A stretch of 64,000 bases of DNA from Arthrobacter echini (GCF_004803505.1 NZ_SSWH01000002.1:281305-345304), one strand, 5' to 3'; shown: positions 20,106 through 29,352, counted from the stretch's first letter. A program made the numbers and translations. The notes: generated by a model not told the origin, from the sequence alone.

Positions 20106-21759
20106 CTGGGATGGCTCCGAGGAGCTCCCGCGTGTACTCCGCCCGCGGATGGTCGAAGACGTCGTTCACGGATCCATTCTCCACGACGACACCGGATCGC
20201 ATGACCACGACGGCATGGGCGATCTGCCGCACCACCGACAGATCGTGCGTGATGAAGAGGTAGGTCAGACCGAGCCTGTCCTGCAGATCGGCCAGGAGCG
20301 TCAGGATCTGGTCCTGCACCAGTACGTCGAGCGCGGACACGGCCTCGTCGCAGATGAGGAGCTCGGGTTCCAGGGCGAGTGCGCGGGCGATCGCGACGCG
20401 TTGCCGCTGGCCGCCCGAGAGTTCGTTCGGCCGACGCTGGGCCACGGAGCGGGGCAGCGCCACCTGATCGAGGAGTTCGGCCACGCGCTCCTGTCTGCTG
20501 CCGCGATCGCCGACGCCGAAGATGCGCAGCGGCTCGTCGATCAGGCGTTCGATGCTGTAGGTGGGATCGAGTGAACCGTACGGATCCTGGAAGACGGGCT
20601 GTACCTTGCGACGGAGTGCCCGGCGCTGGGCGCCCCGCGTATCGGTGAGGGACTCGCCGTCGATCAGGGCCTGCCCGGACGACGCCGTCTCCAGACCGAG
20701 GACGATGCGCGCCACCGTCGTCTTGCCCGACCCGGACTCCCCCACCACGGCGGTCGTCGTTCCCCGCTCCACCTCGAAGGAGACGTCGTCCACCGCGCGG
20801 ATGGTGCTGCCACGCCGGCCGCGCAGCGCGAACTCCTTCACGAGATTCTCCACCACGAGGATCGACCGGGATCGCTCCGGGCCGGCCGACGCAGGAGCGC
20901 CGGCGGTGGGATCGACGAGGGGAGCGGCATCGAGAGCTGTGGCGACGGAGGGTGCTGCGGCGACGAGCTGCCTGGTGTACTCCTGCTGCGGGTCCAGCAG
21001 GATCTGCCGGGGCGTGCCGATCTCGACGATCCGGCCCTCCGACATGACGATGATCCGGTCGGTGCGGTCCGCGGCGAGCCCGAGATCGTGGGTGATGAAC
21101 AGCAGGGAGGTGCCGCGTGCGTCGACCAGTGACTGCAGGTGGTTGAGGATCTGCCGCTGCACCGTGACGTCGAGCGCCGACGTCGGTTCGTCGGCGATGA
21201 GGAGCTCGGGTTTCCCGGCGAGCGCGATCGCGATGAGGACACGCTGCCGCATGCCGCCCGAGAACTCGTGCGGGTACTGGCCGTAGCGGCGCTCGGCACC
21301 GGGGATACCGGCCTCGGCCAGGAGCGCCACGGCCTGGCTGCGGATCTGCGCGCGATCCGGCTTCCCCTCGGTCGTCCGATTGGCCACGAGGGCATCGGCG
21401 ACCTGCGCGCCGATTCTCATGGCGGGGTTCAGATTGGACATCGGGTCTTGAGGGACGAGCCCGATCCGCTCCCCGCGGATGGTCCGCATGACGGGTTCGG
21501 AAGCGGTGGCGAGGTCCTCGACCTCGCCCCTCGTCGTTCCGCCGCCCAGCACGATCGATCCGTGCGTGATCCGTCCGCTGCCGGGCAGCAGCCGCAGGAT
21601 CGCACCGATGGCGGTCGACTTCCCGGAGCCCGACTGACCCACGATGGCCACGCGCTCCCCGCGCCGCATCGAGAAGCCGATCCGGTGCAGGACCGGGGTC
21701 CCGCCGAAACCGACCTCGAGATCGGTCACCTCGAGGATGTTCTCAGCGTCCTGCAGCAT
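20086..21759 (-). CDS. Fused dipeptide/oligopeptide ABC ATPase (DppD-DppF)
   Basis: A 557-residue protein with two complete ABC cassettes in tandem. The first has Walker A GQSGSGKST, signature FSGGMRQRV and Walker B LLIADEPTSALD. The second has GESGSGKTT, LSGGQRQRV and LLICDEAVSALD. A linker of about 45 residues separates them. It powers the importer formed by the two downstream-listed permeases and the binding protein. Walker B of the second domain has DEA instead of DEP, a common variant. The start overlaps the ggt stop by 17 bases, indicating coupling. Confidence 0.92.
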   Translation of the reverse strand: MLQDAENILEVTDLEVGFGGTPVLHRIGFSMRRGERVAIVGQSGSGKSTAIGAILRLLPGSGRITHGSIVLGGGTTRGEVEDLATASEPVMRTIRGERIGLVPQDPMSNLNPAMRIGAQVADALVANRTTEGKPDRAQIRSQAVALLAEAGIPGAERRYGQYPHEFSGGMRQRVLIAIALAGKPELLIADEPTSALDVTVQRQILNHLQSLVDARGTSLLFITHDLGLAADRTDRIIVMSEGRIVEIGTPRQILLDPQQEYTRQLVAAAPSVATALDAAPLVDPTAGAPASAGPERSRSILVVENLVKEFALRGRRGSTIRAVDDVSFEVERGTTTAVVGESGSGKTTVARIVLGLETASSGQALIDGESLTDTRGAQRRALRRKVQPVFQDPYGSLDPTYSIERLIDEPLRIFGVGDRGSRQERVAELLDQVALPRSVAQRRPNELSGGQRQRVAIARALALEPELLICDEAVSALDVLVQDQILTLLADLQDRLGLTYLFITHDLSVVRQIAHAVVVMRSGVVVENGSVNDVFDHPRAEYTRELLGAIPGAAFAA

Positions 21760-23551
21760 AGCCCTGCGCTCCTCGTGGATTGGCGGCGGCGGAGAGCACG
21801 CCGGTCCGTGGGTCCCTGACGACCGAGGAGAGCCGGCCGAGCGACCAGTCCCCCGCCCGGGTGATCACGTGCCCCCTCCGCTCGAGATCACTGATGACGT
21901 CCTCGCCCAGCCGGTCCTCGACGACGGCACCGCCGGGCTCCCAGGTGCGCGGCCAGAACGACCCCGGGACGGACGTGGTGTGGAGGGCGGGGGCGTCGAT
22001 GGCCTCCTGCGGCGTGTACCCGCCGACGATGGTCCGCAGCAGGTAGAGCAGCTGCCACTGGTCCTGCTGGTCACCGCCGGGTGAGCCCAGCGCGACCACG
22101 GGCTCCCCGTCCTTCAGGACGAGAGTGGGCGTGAGCGTGGTGCGGGGCCGCTTCCCCGGCTGCAGGGTGGAGGGCGCACCGTCCTCGAGCCAGGTCATCT
22201 GCAGGCGGGAGCCGAGGCAGAAACCCAGCTCCGGGATGGTCGGCGAGGACTGCAACCAGCCGCCGCTCGGCGTCGCCGAGACCATGTTGCCGGCGGAGTC
22301 GACGACGTCGAGGTGGCACGTGTCCCCGCGCGTCTCACCGGTCCGTGAGACTGTCGGCTCGCCCACACCGGCGAACCCACTGCCGTCCGCGAGCGCGGGA
22401 GGCGTGTAGCCGGTGCGCAGGGGCGGGACGAAGGGCTCGTGCCCGGGCACGGTCCCCGGGCGGAACTCCAGCGACGCCGTATCCCCGATCAGGGCGCGCC
22501 GCTCGGCGGCGTACTCGGGAGAGAGGAGGTACTCCAGGGGTACGTCGTCGTCCCCGTAGTAGGCCTCGCGGTCCGCGAGGGCGAGCTTCTGCGCTTCGAG
22601 GATGGTGTGCGCCCCGAGTGCCGTGGACGGATCGAGGTGCTCGTCGTCGAACCCGTCGAGGATGGCCAGGGTCTGCAGCAGGGCCGGTCCCTGGCCCCAG
22701 GACCCGGTCTTGGCGATGGTGTGGCCGCGGAACTCGAGGGTGACGGCCTCCTCGTAGCCTGCCTCGAAGCCGGCGAAGTCCTGGATCGTCATGACCCCTG
22801 CGTGATCGAGTCCGGAGGAGTGGCGGTGGGGTGTCCTGATGAACTCCGCGGTGGCCGTCGCGACCAGTCCGGTGCGCCACTCATGCCGCGCGGCGTCGAT
22901 CCGCTCACTGCGCGTCCCGCCGTCCGTCGCAGCGCTCACGAGGGAGTCGAGCACGCGCGCGTACGCCTCGTTCCGGATGATGTCGCCCTCGCGCGGAGGG
23001 ACGCCGTCGGGCATCCAGAGCGCCGCGGACGTGGGCCAGTGCTCCGTGAAGAGATCGGCGACGGTGGCGATGGTCGCCCCGACGCGCCCGAGGACGGGAT
23101 GGCCTTCACGAGCGTAGCCAATGGCGAAGGCCAGGACGTCGCCGAGTTCCCAGGTTCCGTGATCGCGCAGCAGGAGCAGCCAGGCGTCGACGGCGGCGGG
23201 CACCGCCGCGGCGAGGGCACCGGCGCCGGGGACGAGCTCGAGGCCCTCCTCGAGATAGTGCTCGCGCGTGGCCGCGGCCGGTGCCGGGCCCTGGCCCATG
23301 AGGACGATCGGCCGCCCCGGCTCCTCGGCCGTCGCGAAGACGCCGGTCATGTCGCCGCCGGGGCCGTTGAGGTGGGGTTCGACGACGTGCAGCACGAAGG
23401 CGCCGGCGACGGCGGCGTCGATCGCATTGCCGCCGCGTTCCAGGACGGCCTGGGCGGAGGCAGTGGCGAGCCAGTGGGTGGAGGCACTCATACCGAAGGT
23501 GCCCCGCAGGGTGGGTCTGGTGGTGAACGGATCGGGCGGTGTGTACGTCAT
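21743..23551 (-). CDS. ggt: Gamma-glutamyltransferase family Ntn-hydrolase
   Basis: A 602-residue member of the GGT family, which self-cleaves at a threonine to give two subunits and hydrolyses or transfers gamma-glutamyl groups. The expected nucleophile is the Thr of GDTCHLDVVDSAGNMVSATP, and the upstream large-subunit blocks (GGNAIDAAVAGAFVLHVVEPH, NGPGGDMTGVF, SWGQGPALLQTLAILDGFD) are present. The small subunit has SPTIPELGFCLGSRLQM and ALGSPGGDQQDQWQL. No clear signal peptide is visible, so it probably acts in the cytoplasm on imported substrate, as YwrD-type enzymes do. It sits inside the peptide ABC operon, which points to gamma-glutamyl peptides or glutathione-like compounds as substrates. 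Confidence 0.9.
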   Translation of the reverse strand: MTYTPPDPFTTRPTLRGTFGMSASTHWLATASAQAVLERGGNAIDAAVAGAFVLHVVEPHLNGPGGDMTGVFATAEEPGRPIVLMGQGPAPAAATREHYLEEGLELVPGAGALAAAVPAAVDAWLLLLRDHGTWELGDVLAFAIGYAREGHPVLGRVGATIATVADLFTEHWPTSAALWMPDGVPPREGDIIRNEAYARVLDSLVSAATDGGTRSERIDAARHEWRTGLVATATAEFIRTPHRHSSGLDHAGVMTIQDFAGFEAGYEEAVTLEFRGHTIAKTGSWGQGPALLQTLAILDGFDDEHLDPSTALGAHTILEAQKLALADREAYYGDDDVPLEYLLSPEYAAERRALIGDTASLEFRPGTVPGHEPFVPPLRTGYTPPALADGSGFAGVGEPTVSRTGETRGDTCHLDVVDSAGNMVSATPSGGWLQSSPTIPELGFCLGSRLQMTWLEDGAPSTLQPGKRPRTTLTPTLVLKDGEPVVALGSPGGDQQDQWQLLYLLRTIVGGYTPQEAIDAPALHTTSVPGSFWPRTWEPGGAVVEDRLGEDVISDLERRGHVITRAGDWSLGRLSSVVRDPRTGVLSAAANPRGAQGYAAGR

Positions 23552-23555
23552 CGGG

Positions 23556-24446
23556 TCACTTCCGGGTGGTGTTCGTCGGGTCGAAGGCGTCGCGTAGGGC
23601 GTCGCCGAACAGATTGAAGGCCAGGCAGATCGCGGCGATCGCCAGACCCGGGAAGATCGCTGCGCTGGGGGCGCGGAAGATGTACTGCTGGGCGTCGGAG
23701 AGCATGATCCCCAGACTCGGTGTGGGCGGCTGGATACCGAGCCCGAGGAAGGACAGCAGCGCCTCGCCGATCACCGCGACGGGCATGATGACCGTCGCCT
23801 GCACGATGATGGCCGACGTCGCGTTCGGCAGGACGTGCCGCAGCATGATCCAGACGGGCGAGGCGTCCATGGTGCGGGCGCCGAGCACGAAGTCGCTCTC
23901 CTTGATCCGCAGTGTCTCGCCGCGGACCACGCGGATCATGGTGGGGATCTGCGCGATACCCAGGGCGATCGCGGCGTTGCTCAGGCTCGGCCCGCTGATC
24001 GCTGCCAGACCGACGGCGATGATGAGGAACGGGAAGGCCAGGGTGACGTCGGTGAGGCGGGAGATGACGGCGTCGAAGCCTCGGGAGTAGCCGGCCAGGA
24101 GACCGAGCGGGGTGCCGATGACCACGGCCAGGAGCACCGAGAGCACCCCGACCTGCAGCGAGGTCTGGATGCCGAACAACAACCGCGAGAGCACATCGCG
24201 CCCCAGGTCGTCCGTGCCGAGCGGGAAGCCCTCGGTGAGCGGCCGCTGGAACGGGGTGTCGAAGTGCACCTCGGTGGGCGGGTAGGGCGCCAGGACGGGG
24301 GCCAGGAGTGCTGCCAGCACGACGACGAGGAGCATGATGCCGCCGGCGATGCCCAGTGGATTGTGCCGGAGGGAGGACAGGATGCGGCCGCGGCCGGAGC
24401 CCAGTCCGGTGCCGCCCTCCACGGGGGCCAGTGTCTCGACGGCCAT
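23556..24446 (-). CDS. Dipeptide ABC transporter permease (DppC-type)
   Basis: A 296-residue permease with about six helices. The family blocks are HFDTPFQRPLTEGFPLGTDD-like DxxGRDVLSRLLFG, the cytoplasmic coupling loop with RTMDASPVWIMLRHVLPNA (EAA motif region) and SLGIMLSDAQQY. Its start ATG overlaps the dppB stop by one base (TGATG), and ggt begins four bases after its stop, so all are one transcript. It forms half of the membrane channel. Confidence 0.92.
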   Translation of the reverse strand: MAVETLAPVEGGTGLGSGRGRILSSLRHNPLGIAGGIMLLVVVLAALLAPVLAPYPPTEVHFDTPFQRPLTEGFPLGTDDLGRDVLSRLLFGIQTSLQVGVLSVLLAVVIGTPLGLLAGYSRGFDAVISRLTDVTLAFPFLIIAVGLAAISGPSLSNAAIALGIAQIPTMIRVVRGETLRIKESDFVLGARTMDASPVWIMLRHVLPNATSAIIVQATVIMPVAVIGEALLSFLGLGIQPPTPSLGIMLSDAQQYIFRAPSAAIFPGLAIAAICLAFNLFGDALRDAFDPTNTTRK

Positions 24447-25399
24447 CAGGCAGCTCCTCCGACGCGGATCTTCGGGTTGATCACCGAGTACAGGATGTCC
24501 ACGGCGAGATTGATCAGGATGTAGCTGACGGTGATGATCAGCACCACCGCCTGGATGACCGGATAGTCACGCGTGAAGACGGCGTCGAGCGTGAGTTTGC
24601 CGAAGCCCGGCAGCGCGAAGATCCTCTCCGTGACCACCGCACCCGAGATGAGGCCGCCGAGCTGGAGGCCGACGATCGTCACCACGACGATGAGCGAGTT
24701 CCGCAGACCGTAGCGCACCAGGACGCGGCCCCGTCCGAGGCCCTTCGCCCGGGCGGTCCGGACGTAGTCCGTGGTCATGGTCTCGATCATGGACGCGCGG
24801 GTCTGCCGCATGATCACGGCGGCCAGGCCCGTCCCCAGGATCAGGGCCGGCAGGGTGAGGTAGTAGAGACCGCGGAGCGGGTCCGAGAGGACGTCCACGT
24901 AGCCCGACGCCGGGAACCATCCCAGCGTCACCGCGAGGTAGAGGATCGCGAGGATGCCGAGCCAGAAGTTCGGCACCGACAGTCCGATCAGGGCCAGGGC
25001 GTTGGCCACCCACTCGGGCCAGCGTCCCCGGAAGCGCTCGGCGACGACGCCCAGCAGGATCCCGACGACGATCGCCACGACGATCGCGTAGGCCGAGAGC
25101 CAGAGTGTCACCGGCAGGGTCGTCGCGATGAGCTCCGTGACGGGTGTACCGGTCCGCGTCGATTCGCCGAAGTCCCCCTGGAACATGTTACGGACGAAGG
25201 CGACGTACTGCGTGAGAAGCGGCTGGTCGAGACCGAGATCGGCGCGGACGGCGGCGAGCTGCTCCGGAGTGGCTTCCTCCCCCGCCATGGCCAGCGCCGG
25301 ATCGCCGGGGAGCTGACGCACCCCGATGAAGACCACGAGGGAGGCGAGGACCAGGGTGAGCACCGACTGCCAGAGCCGGGTGAGGACGTAGCGGCCCAT
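24446..25399 (-). CDS. Dipeptide ABC transporter permease (DppB-type)
   Basis: A 317-residue permease starting MGRYVLTRLWQSVLTLVLAS, with the family segments GVRQLPGDPALAMAG, GLDQPLLTQYVAFVRNMFQG, the coupling loop YVRTARAKGLGRGRVLVRYG and PGFGKLTLDAVFTRDYPVIQ. The frame opens 23 codons earlier, inside dppA. The ATG at 25399 is chosen because it follows the dppA stop by one base (TGACATG) and has GAAGGAGA seven bases upstream. Confidence 0.92.
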   Translation of the reverse strand: MGRYVLTRLWQSVLTLVLASLVVFIGVRQLPGDPALAMAGEEATPEQLAAVRADLGLDQPLLTQYVAFVRNMFQGDFGESTRTGTPVTELIATTLPVTLWLSAYAIVVAIVVGILLGVVAERFRGRWPEWVANALALIGLSVPNFWLGILAILYLAVTLGWFPASGYVDVLSDPLRGLYYLTLPALILGTGLAAVIMRQTRASMIETMTTDYVRTARAKGLGRGRVLVRYGLRNSLIVVVTIVGLQLGGLISGAVVTERIFALPGFGKLTLDAVFTRDYPVIQAVVLIITVSYILINLAVDILYSVINPKIRVGGAA

Positions 25400-25400
25400 G

Positions 25401-27068
25401 TCAGTTCTCCTTCTCGACGAACGCGGCACCGCTGAGGTGCACCACGCCGTCCGTGAAGGTCTCCACACCGGTGACGTCGGTGCTGTAGGCCGTCAGATTG
25501 CGTTGTCGGTAGAGGTAGATGATCGGATTGTCCTCCTGGAGGAGGGCGACGGCCTCGCCGTAGATCTTCGCGCGCTCGTCGACGTCGTTGATCCGTGCGG
25601 CACTGGCGAGGAGTTCGTCCATGACGGGGCTGCTGTAGCCCGAGTAGTTGTTGCCGCCGCCGGTCGAGAGGAAGTTGGCCATGTTGCCGTGCGGGTCCAC
25701 ACGCCCGGACCAGCCGAGCTGCAGTGCCTCGAAGTCGCCGCGGGACTGCACGTCCAGCAGCGTGGAGTACTCCACCGGCACCACGCTCAGCTCGAAGCCG
25801 CCGTCGCTCACGGCCGCCTGCAGGGCCTGCGCGTAGCGCAGCGTGTCCGGGGTGTTGGTGACCTGCATCTCGATGGGATAGGGCACCTGCACCCCGGCGT
25901 CCTCGAGCAGTTGCCTCGCGCCCTCGGGATCGTAGGGCGGGCACGCGGCGCTGAGGTCGGTGGCGAAGGGACTGTCCGGGGAGATGGGCGAGCACGCCGA
26001 CTCGAACCAGCTGTTGAAGACCGTGTTCACGAGGGCATCGCGGTCCACCGACATGGACAGGGCCATGCGGACGGCCTTCTCCTGCGCGAGCGGCGTGTCG
26101 ATGGTGCCGGGAGGTTCTCCCACACCCTCGGTGTTGCCGACGTTCACCGTGAGGGCCTGGTACCCCAGGGACCCGACCTGCAGCACGCCGACGCCGTCCT
26201 CCTTCAGGAGCGCGTCGACGTCCTGCGGTGAGATGGTGTCGGCGACCTGCACGTCCCCCGAGCGCAGATTCGCGGCCCTGATGTTGGCGTCCGTGATGAT
26301 CCGGTACGTGATGGTGTCGAGGTGGACGCTCTCGGGGTCGTAGTAGAGCGGGTCCCGCTCCACCGAGATGGAGGTCTGCGGGACACGGTCGACGAACTTG
26401 AACGGGCCCACACAGACGGGGCTGTCGCCGAAGTCCGCGCCCTTCTCCTCGATGGCCTCGGGCGAGAGCATCATGCCGGCGCGATCGGCCAGGGCCGCGG
26501 TGAGCGGGGCGAACGGCTTCTCGTAGCTGATCTCGACCGTATAGGGAGCGACCGCCCGGATGTCGGTGATCGGTCCGAGTTCCCCCTTGCGGGTGGAGCC
26601 CTCGAAGGTCAGATGCCGGTCGAGGGTCGCGCGGACCGCTTCGGCGTCGAACGGCACACCGTCGGCGAACGTTGCATCGGTGCGCAGTGGAATGGTCACG
26701 GTCAGGCCGTCCGCCGAGACCTCCGGCAGCGCCGTCGCCAGCTGCGGGACGATCTCGCCCTCGGCGTCGATGTCGTACAGCTTCTGGCACATGGTCTGCA
26801 TGACGTAACGCGTGTAGAGGGACGACGACGTCGTCGGATCGAGTCGGTCCGGCTCTGCCGAGAGCGCCATGACGAGATCCCCACCCTCCCGGACTGCGAC
26901 AGCGCCGGCCTCCGCGGATGTCACGTCCTCACGGTCCTCGGCGGCGGGTAGCGGCTGGATGGGCTGGCAGGCGGTCAGTGCTGTGATGGCGACGGCGGCC
27001 GCTGCGAGGAGACCGGCGGCCGTGCCGGACGTCCTGCGGATGACTGCACTACGGGTGGGCTGCTGCAT
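25401..27068 (-). CDS. Peptide ABC transporter substrate-binding lipoprotein (DppA-type)
   Basis: A 555-residue family 5 extracellular binding protein. The N-terminus has Arg residues, a hydrophobic stretch and lipobox ITALTAC, so Cys is lipidated after export. Family blocks include GGDLVMALSAEPDRLDP, TVTIPLRTDATFADGVPFDA, NLRSGDVQVADTISPQDVDA and MALSMSVDRDALVN. The ATG at 27068 has GAGGA four to five bases upstream, better than the longer start. It is the first gene of the dppABC-ggt-dppDF-gntR operon, reading from the promoter at 27143-27171. Confidence 0.92.
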   Translation of the reverse strand: MQQPTRSAVIRRTSGTAAGLLAAAAVAITALTACQPIQPLPAAEDREDVTSAEAGAVAVREGGDLVMALSAEPDRLDPTTSSSLYTRYVMQTMCQKLYDIDAEGEIVPQLATALPEVSADGLTVTIPLRTDATFADGVPFDAEAVRATLDRHLTFEGSTRKGELGPITDIRAVAPYTVEISYEKPFAPLTAALADRAGMMLSPEAIEEKGADFGDSPVCVGPFKFVDRVPQTSISVERDPLYYDPESVHLDTITYRIITDANIRAANLRSGDVQVADTISPQDVDALLKEDGVGVLQVGSLGYQALTVNVGNTEGVGEPPGTIDTPLAQEKAVRMALSMSVDRDALVNTVFNSWFESACSPISPDSPFATDLSAACPPYDPEGARQLLEDAGVQVPYPIEMQVTNTPDTLRYAQALQAAVSDGGFELSVVPVEYSTLLDVQSRGDFEALQLGWSGRVDPHGNMANFLSTGGGNNYSGYSSPVMDELLASAARINDVDERAKIYGEAVALLQEDNPIIYLYRQRNLTAYSTDVTGVETFTDGVVHLSGAAFVEKEN

Positions 27069-27120
27069 GGGTTCCTCACAGACGGGCGGGTGGGAACTGC
27101 TTCTGTCCTGTTCTGGTGAG

Positions 27121-27160
27121 ATTGAATACAATCGCAGAATAGACTGTAGGCTTCGTATAC
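27121..27160. promoter_or_regulatory. Pair of palindromic operator-like sites at the dppA promoter
   Basis: Site 1 is CTTCGTATACAAAG-like with core GTATAC at 27155-27160. Site 2 is ATTGAATACAAT at 27121-27132 (arms ATTG/CAAT). Their centres are 31 bp apart, close to three helical turns. GTATAC centres are known for FCD-type GntR regulators, and such a regulator is the last gene of this operon. Confidence 0.55.
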
Positions 27161-27171
27161 AAAGAGATCAA
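27143..27171 (-). promoter_or_regulatory. Predicted dppA operon promoter
   Basis: On the minus strand, TTGATC (27171-27166) and TACAGT (27148-27143) are separated by 17 bases. Transcription would start near 27136. The GTATAC site lies inside the spacer and the second palindrome just after the start point, an arrangement suited to repression. Confidence 0.5.
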
Positions 27172-27179
27172 GCCTTTTT

Positions 27180-27917
27180 ATGAAGGAAATCACTGTGCAG
27201 AAGAATCGGGTAGCAACGGACCGCCTCCATCTCTGGCTCATGCTCGCCCTGACCTTCTCCACGGGCGTGATCGACGCGGTGGGCTATCTGGGCCTGGACC
27301 GCGTCTTCACGGGCAACATGACCGGCAATGTGGTGCTCCTCGGCATGGCCTTCGTGGGTGGGGCCGATCTGCCGATCCTGCGGCCGGCGCTTGCACTGGT
27401 CTTCTTCATGGTCGGCGCGGCTCTGGCCGGGCGCGTCCTGCGCAAGGGACCCGAGGGATGGTCCGCCCACACCTCGCGTTCCCTCCTGACGGTGACCCTG
27501 GGCCTGGCCGCGGTCGCGGTCTACACCGGACTCGTGGATGTTCGTGCCGAGGAGCTCCTGGGCAGCATCACGACGTCGGGCCTTGCGACCATGATGGGTG
27601 TGCAGGCCGCGACCGCGAAACGCCTGAAGGTCGCCGAGATCACCACCGTCGTCGTCACCTCCACCATCACTGGGCTCGCCTCCGATTCCCGGCTGGCCGG
27701 GGGCACGAGCCCGTTCTGGGCGCGGCGGTCCTCCGCGATCGCGCTGATCCTCGCGGGCGCCGTCGTCGGGGCGCTGACCGTGAAGGTGGAGCTCTGGCTG
27801 GGTATCGCCGTCTCCGCGCTGCTGTCCGCCGTCGTCACCGTCGCCGGGCATGTGCGGTACCGGCAGGACCGACGCGCAGCAGCCTCAGAGAACGTGAAGA
27901 AATCCGCACTACGGTAG
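27180..27917 (+). CDS. YoaK / DUF1275 family membrane protein
   Basis: A 245-residue membrane protein with about six helices and the DUF1275 signature: STGVIDAVGYLGLDRVFTGN followed by MTGNVVLLGMAF, plus TSGLATMMGVQAATAKRLKV. The family is widespread in bacteria and its function is unknown. The ATG at 27180 has only a distant GAGA, whereas a GTG at 27195 has AAGGAA six bases before it, so the protein may begin at VQKNRVATD. It is divergent from the dpp/ggt operon; a TATACA -10-like box at 27156-27161 would place its promoter under the same palindrome. Confidence 0.85.
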   Translation: MKEITVQKNRVATDRLHLWLMLALTFSTGVIDAVGYLGLDRVFTGNMTGNVVLLGMAFVGGADLPILRPALALVFFMVGAALAGRVLRKGPEGWSAHTSRSLLTVTLGLAAVAVYTGLVDVRAEELLGSITTSGLATMMGVQAATAKRLKVAEITTVVVTSTITGLASDSRLAGGTSPFWARRSSAIALILAGAVVGALTVKVELWLGIAVSALLSAVVTVAGHVRYRQDRRAAASENVKKSALR

Positions 27918-27922
27918 GAGTC

Positions 27923-29335
27923 ATGGAACAGGTCGATCGTCAGTACGAGTACCACCGCCTTGCCCGCTCCTGGCCGCGGTACCGATGGTGGAAGCCGCTC
28001 GTCACGGCACTTCTCGGCGTCGTGATCTACGTTGTCTTCACCATCGTGCTGCTCATCGTCGCCGCGATCATCGCCTTCGCGACCAACACGGACATCGAGC
28101 AGTACGCGAGTGCCGATCTGGCCATCGACCTCAGCGATCCGGTGATCTTCGCGTTCACCCTCGTCTCGCTGATCCTCATGATCCCGTCCCTCGTCCTGGC
28201 TGTGCTGATCATGGGGCCGCGGCCCATCGGACTGCTCTCCTCCGTGGCCGGCCGGATCCGGTGGCGTTGGCTCGCCGTCTGCGCCGCCGTCGCCCTCGCC
28301 GTGTTCCTTGCGAGCCTCCTGGTGTCCGCCGCGATCGGCTTCTTCTTCCCCGACGAGTCCTTCGCGGTGCCCGGGACCCAGAACGGGTCGGTCCTGCTGG
28401 TCATGCTCGCGCTGTCGATCGTGGCCGTACCGTTCCAGGCCGCGGCGGAGGAGTACGTGTTCCGCGGCTTCCTCATGCAGACGATCGGCGGCTGGCTCCG
28501 CCATCCTGCCTTCGCGATCCTGCTGCCCGTCCCCCTCTTCGTCGTGGCCCATGGCTACGATCCGCTGGGCCAGATCGACGTGGCGATCTTCGCCATCGTC
28601 GCCGGCTGGATCACCTGGCGCACGGGTGGACTGGAGGCCGCCATCGCGGTCCACGCGATCAACAACATGACCATCTTCGTGCTCGGCGCGTTCGGCCTCG
28701 CTGACGTCAACTCCTCCGAGGGAACAGTGGGGGGTCTGGTCCTCTCCGTGGCGACTCTGGGTGCGACCGCCGCCGTCATCGTCCGGCTCGCGGATCGGCG
28801 CGGGATCTCCCGCACTCGCTCCGTTCCCCCGCCGCCGGTCCTGCCGATCTCCCAGCCTGCATGGGCCGGGGCACTTCCCGGTGGGTCCATGCCGCCGGTC
28901 GGCCGGCCGGTGGCCCCTGTGCAGCCGTCGGCCCCGGCCCTGTCCTGGAACCCCGAGCAGTACGATCCGGCGCGGTACGACTCCGTGCAGCACGGCCCCG
29001 GTCCTACTGGCGGGCCGGCTCCGGCTCCGGCTGAGCAAAAGCCGAAGGGCGCAGTCATTTCCACACCGCGACCGGTCGAGACCGATCCTGGGAGGGCTCC
29101 TGCCCCTGAATCCGGCATTGCCCCTGACTCTCCCAGCGCCCCTGAATCCGGCACCGCCCCTGCTCGCAGCACTGGTCCTGCTGATCGGGCGACCGAACCC
29201 GACGCGGAAGGTCATCCGACCGGTCCTGCGCATCCCCCCGGCCCCGGGTACCCCCCGGGTACGCCGTATCCCGGCGGGCCGGGGTATCCCGCCGCCGAAG
29301 TGGACAAGTCAGATAGGAAGCGCCCTGCAGATTGA
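27923..29335 (+). CDS. CPBP family intramembrane metalloprotease with Pro/Ala-rich tail
   Basis: About 470 residues. The first 300 carry eight or so hydrophobic helices and the CPBP (Abi/CAAX-like) motifs: EEYVFRGFL (Glu-Glu...Arg), the His of FVVAHGYDPLG and AVHAINN. These residues bind metal and cleave substrates within the membrane. The last 165 or so residues are Pro/Ala/Gly-rich and probably disordered, with imperfect repeats of the APESG/APDS kind (29100-29180). The ATG at 27923 has TAGGAG two bases upstream and follows the YoaK stop by five bases, so the two genes form one unit. Confidence 0.85.
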   Translation: MEQVDRQYEYHRLARSWPRYRWWKPLVTALLGVVIYVVFTIVLLIVAAIIAFATNTDIEQYASADLAIDLSDPVIFAFTLVSLILMIPSLVLAVLIMGPRPIGLLSSVAGRIRWRWLAVCAAVALAVFLASLLVSAAIGFFFPDESFAVPGTQNGSVLLVMLALSIVAVPFQAAAEEYVFRGFLMQTIGGWLRHPAFAILLPVPLFVVAHGYDPLGQIDVAIFAIVAGWITWRTGGLEAAIAVHAINNMTIFVLGAFGLADVNSSEGTVGGLVLSVATLGATAAVIVRLADRRGISRTRSVPPPPVLPISQPAWAGALPGGSMPPVGRPVAPVQPSAPALSWNPEQYDPARYDSVQHGPGPTGGPAPAPAEQKPKGAVISTPRPVETDPGRAPAPESGIAPDSPSAPESGTAPARSTGPADRATEPDAEGHPTGPAHPPGPGYPPGTPYPGGPGYPAAEVDKSDRKRPAD

Positions 29336-29352
29336 CGGTGTCCTGACGCCGC

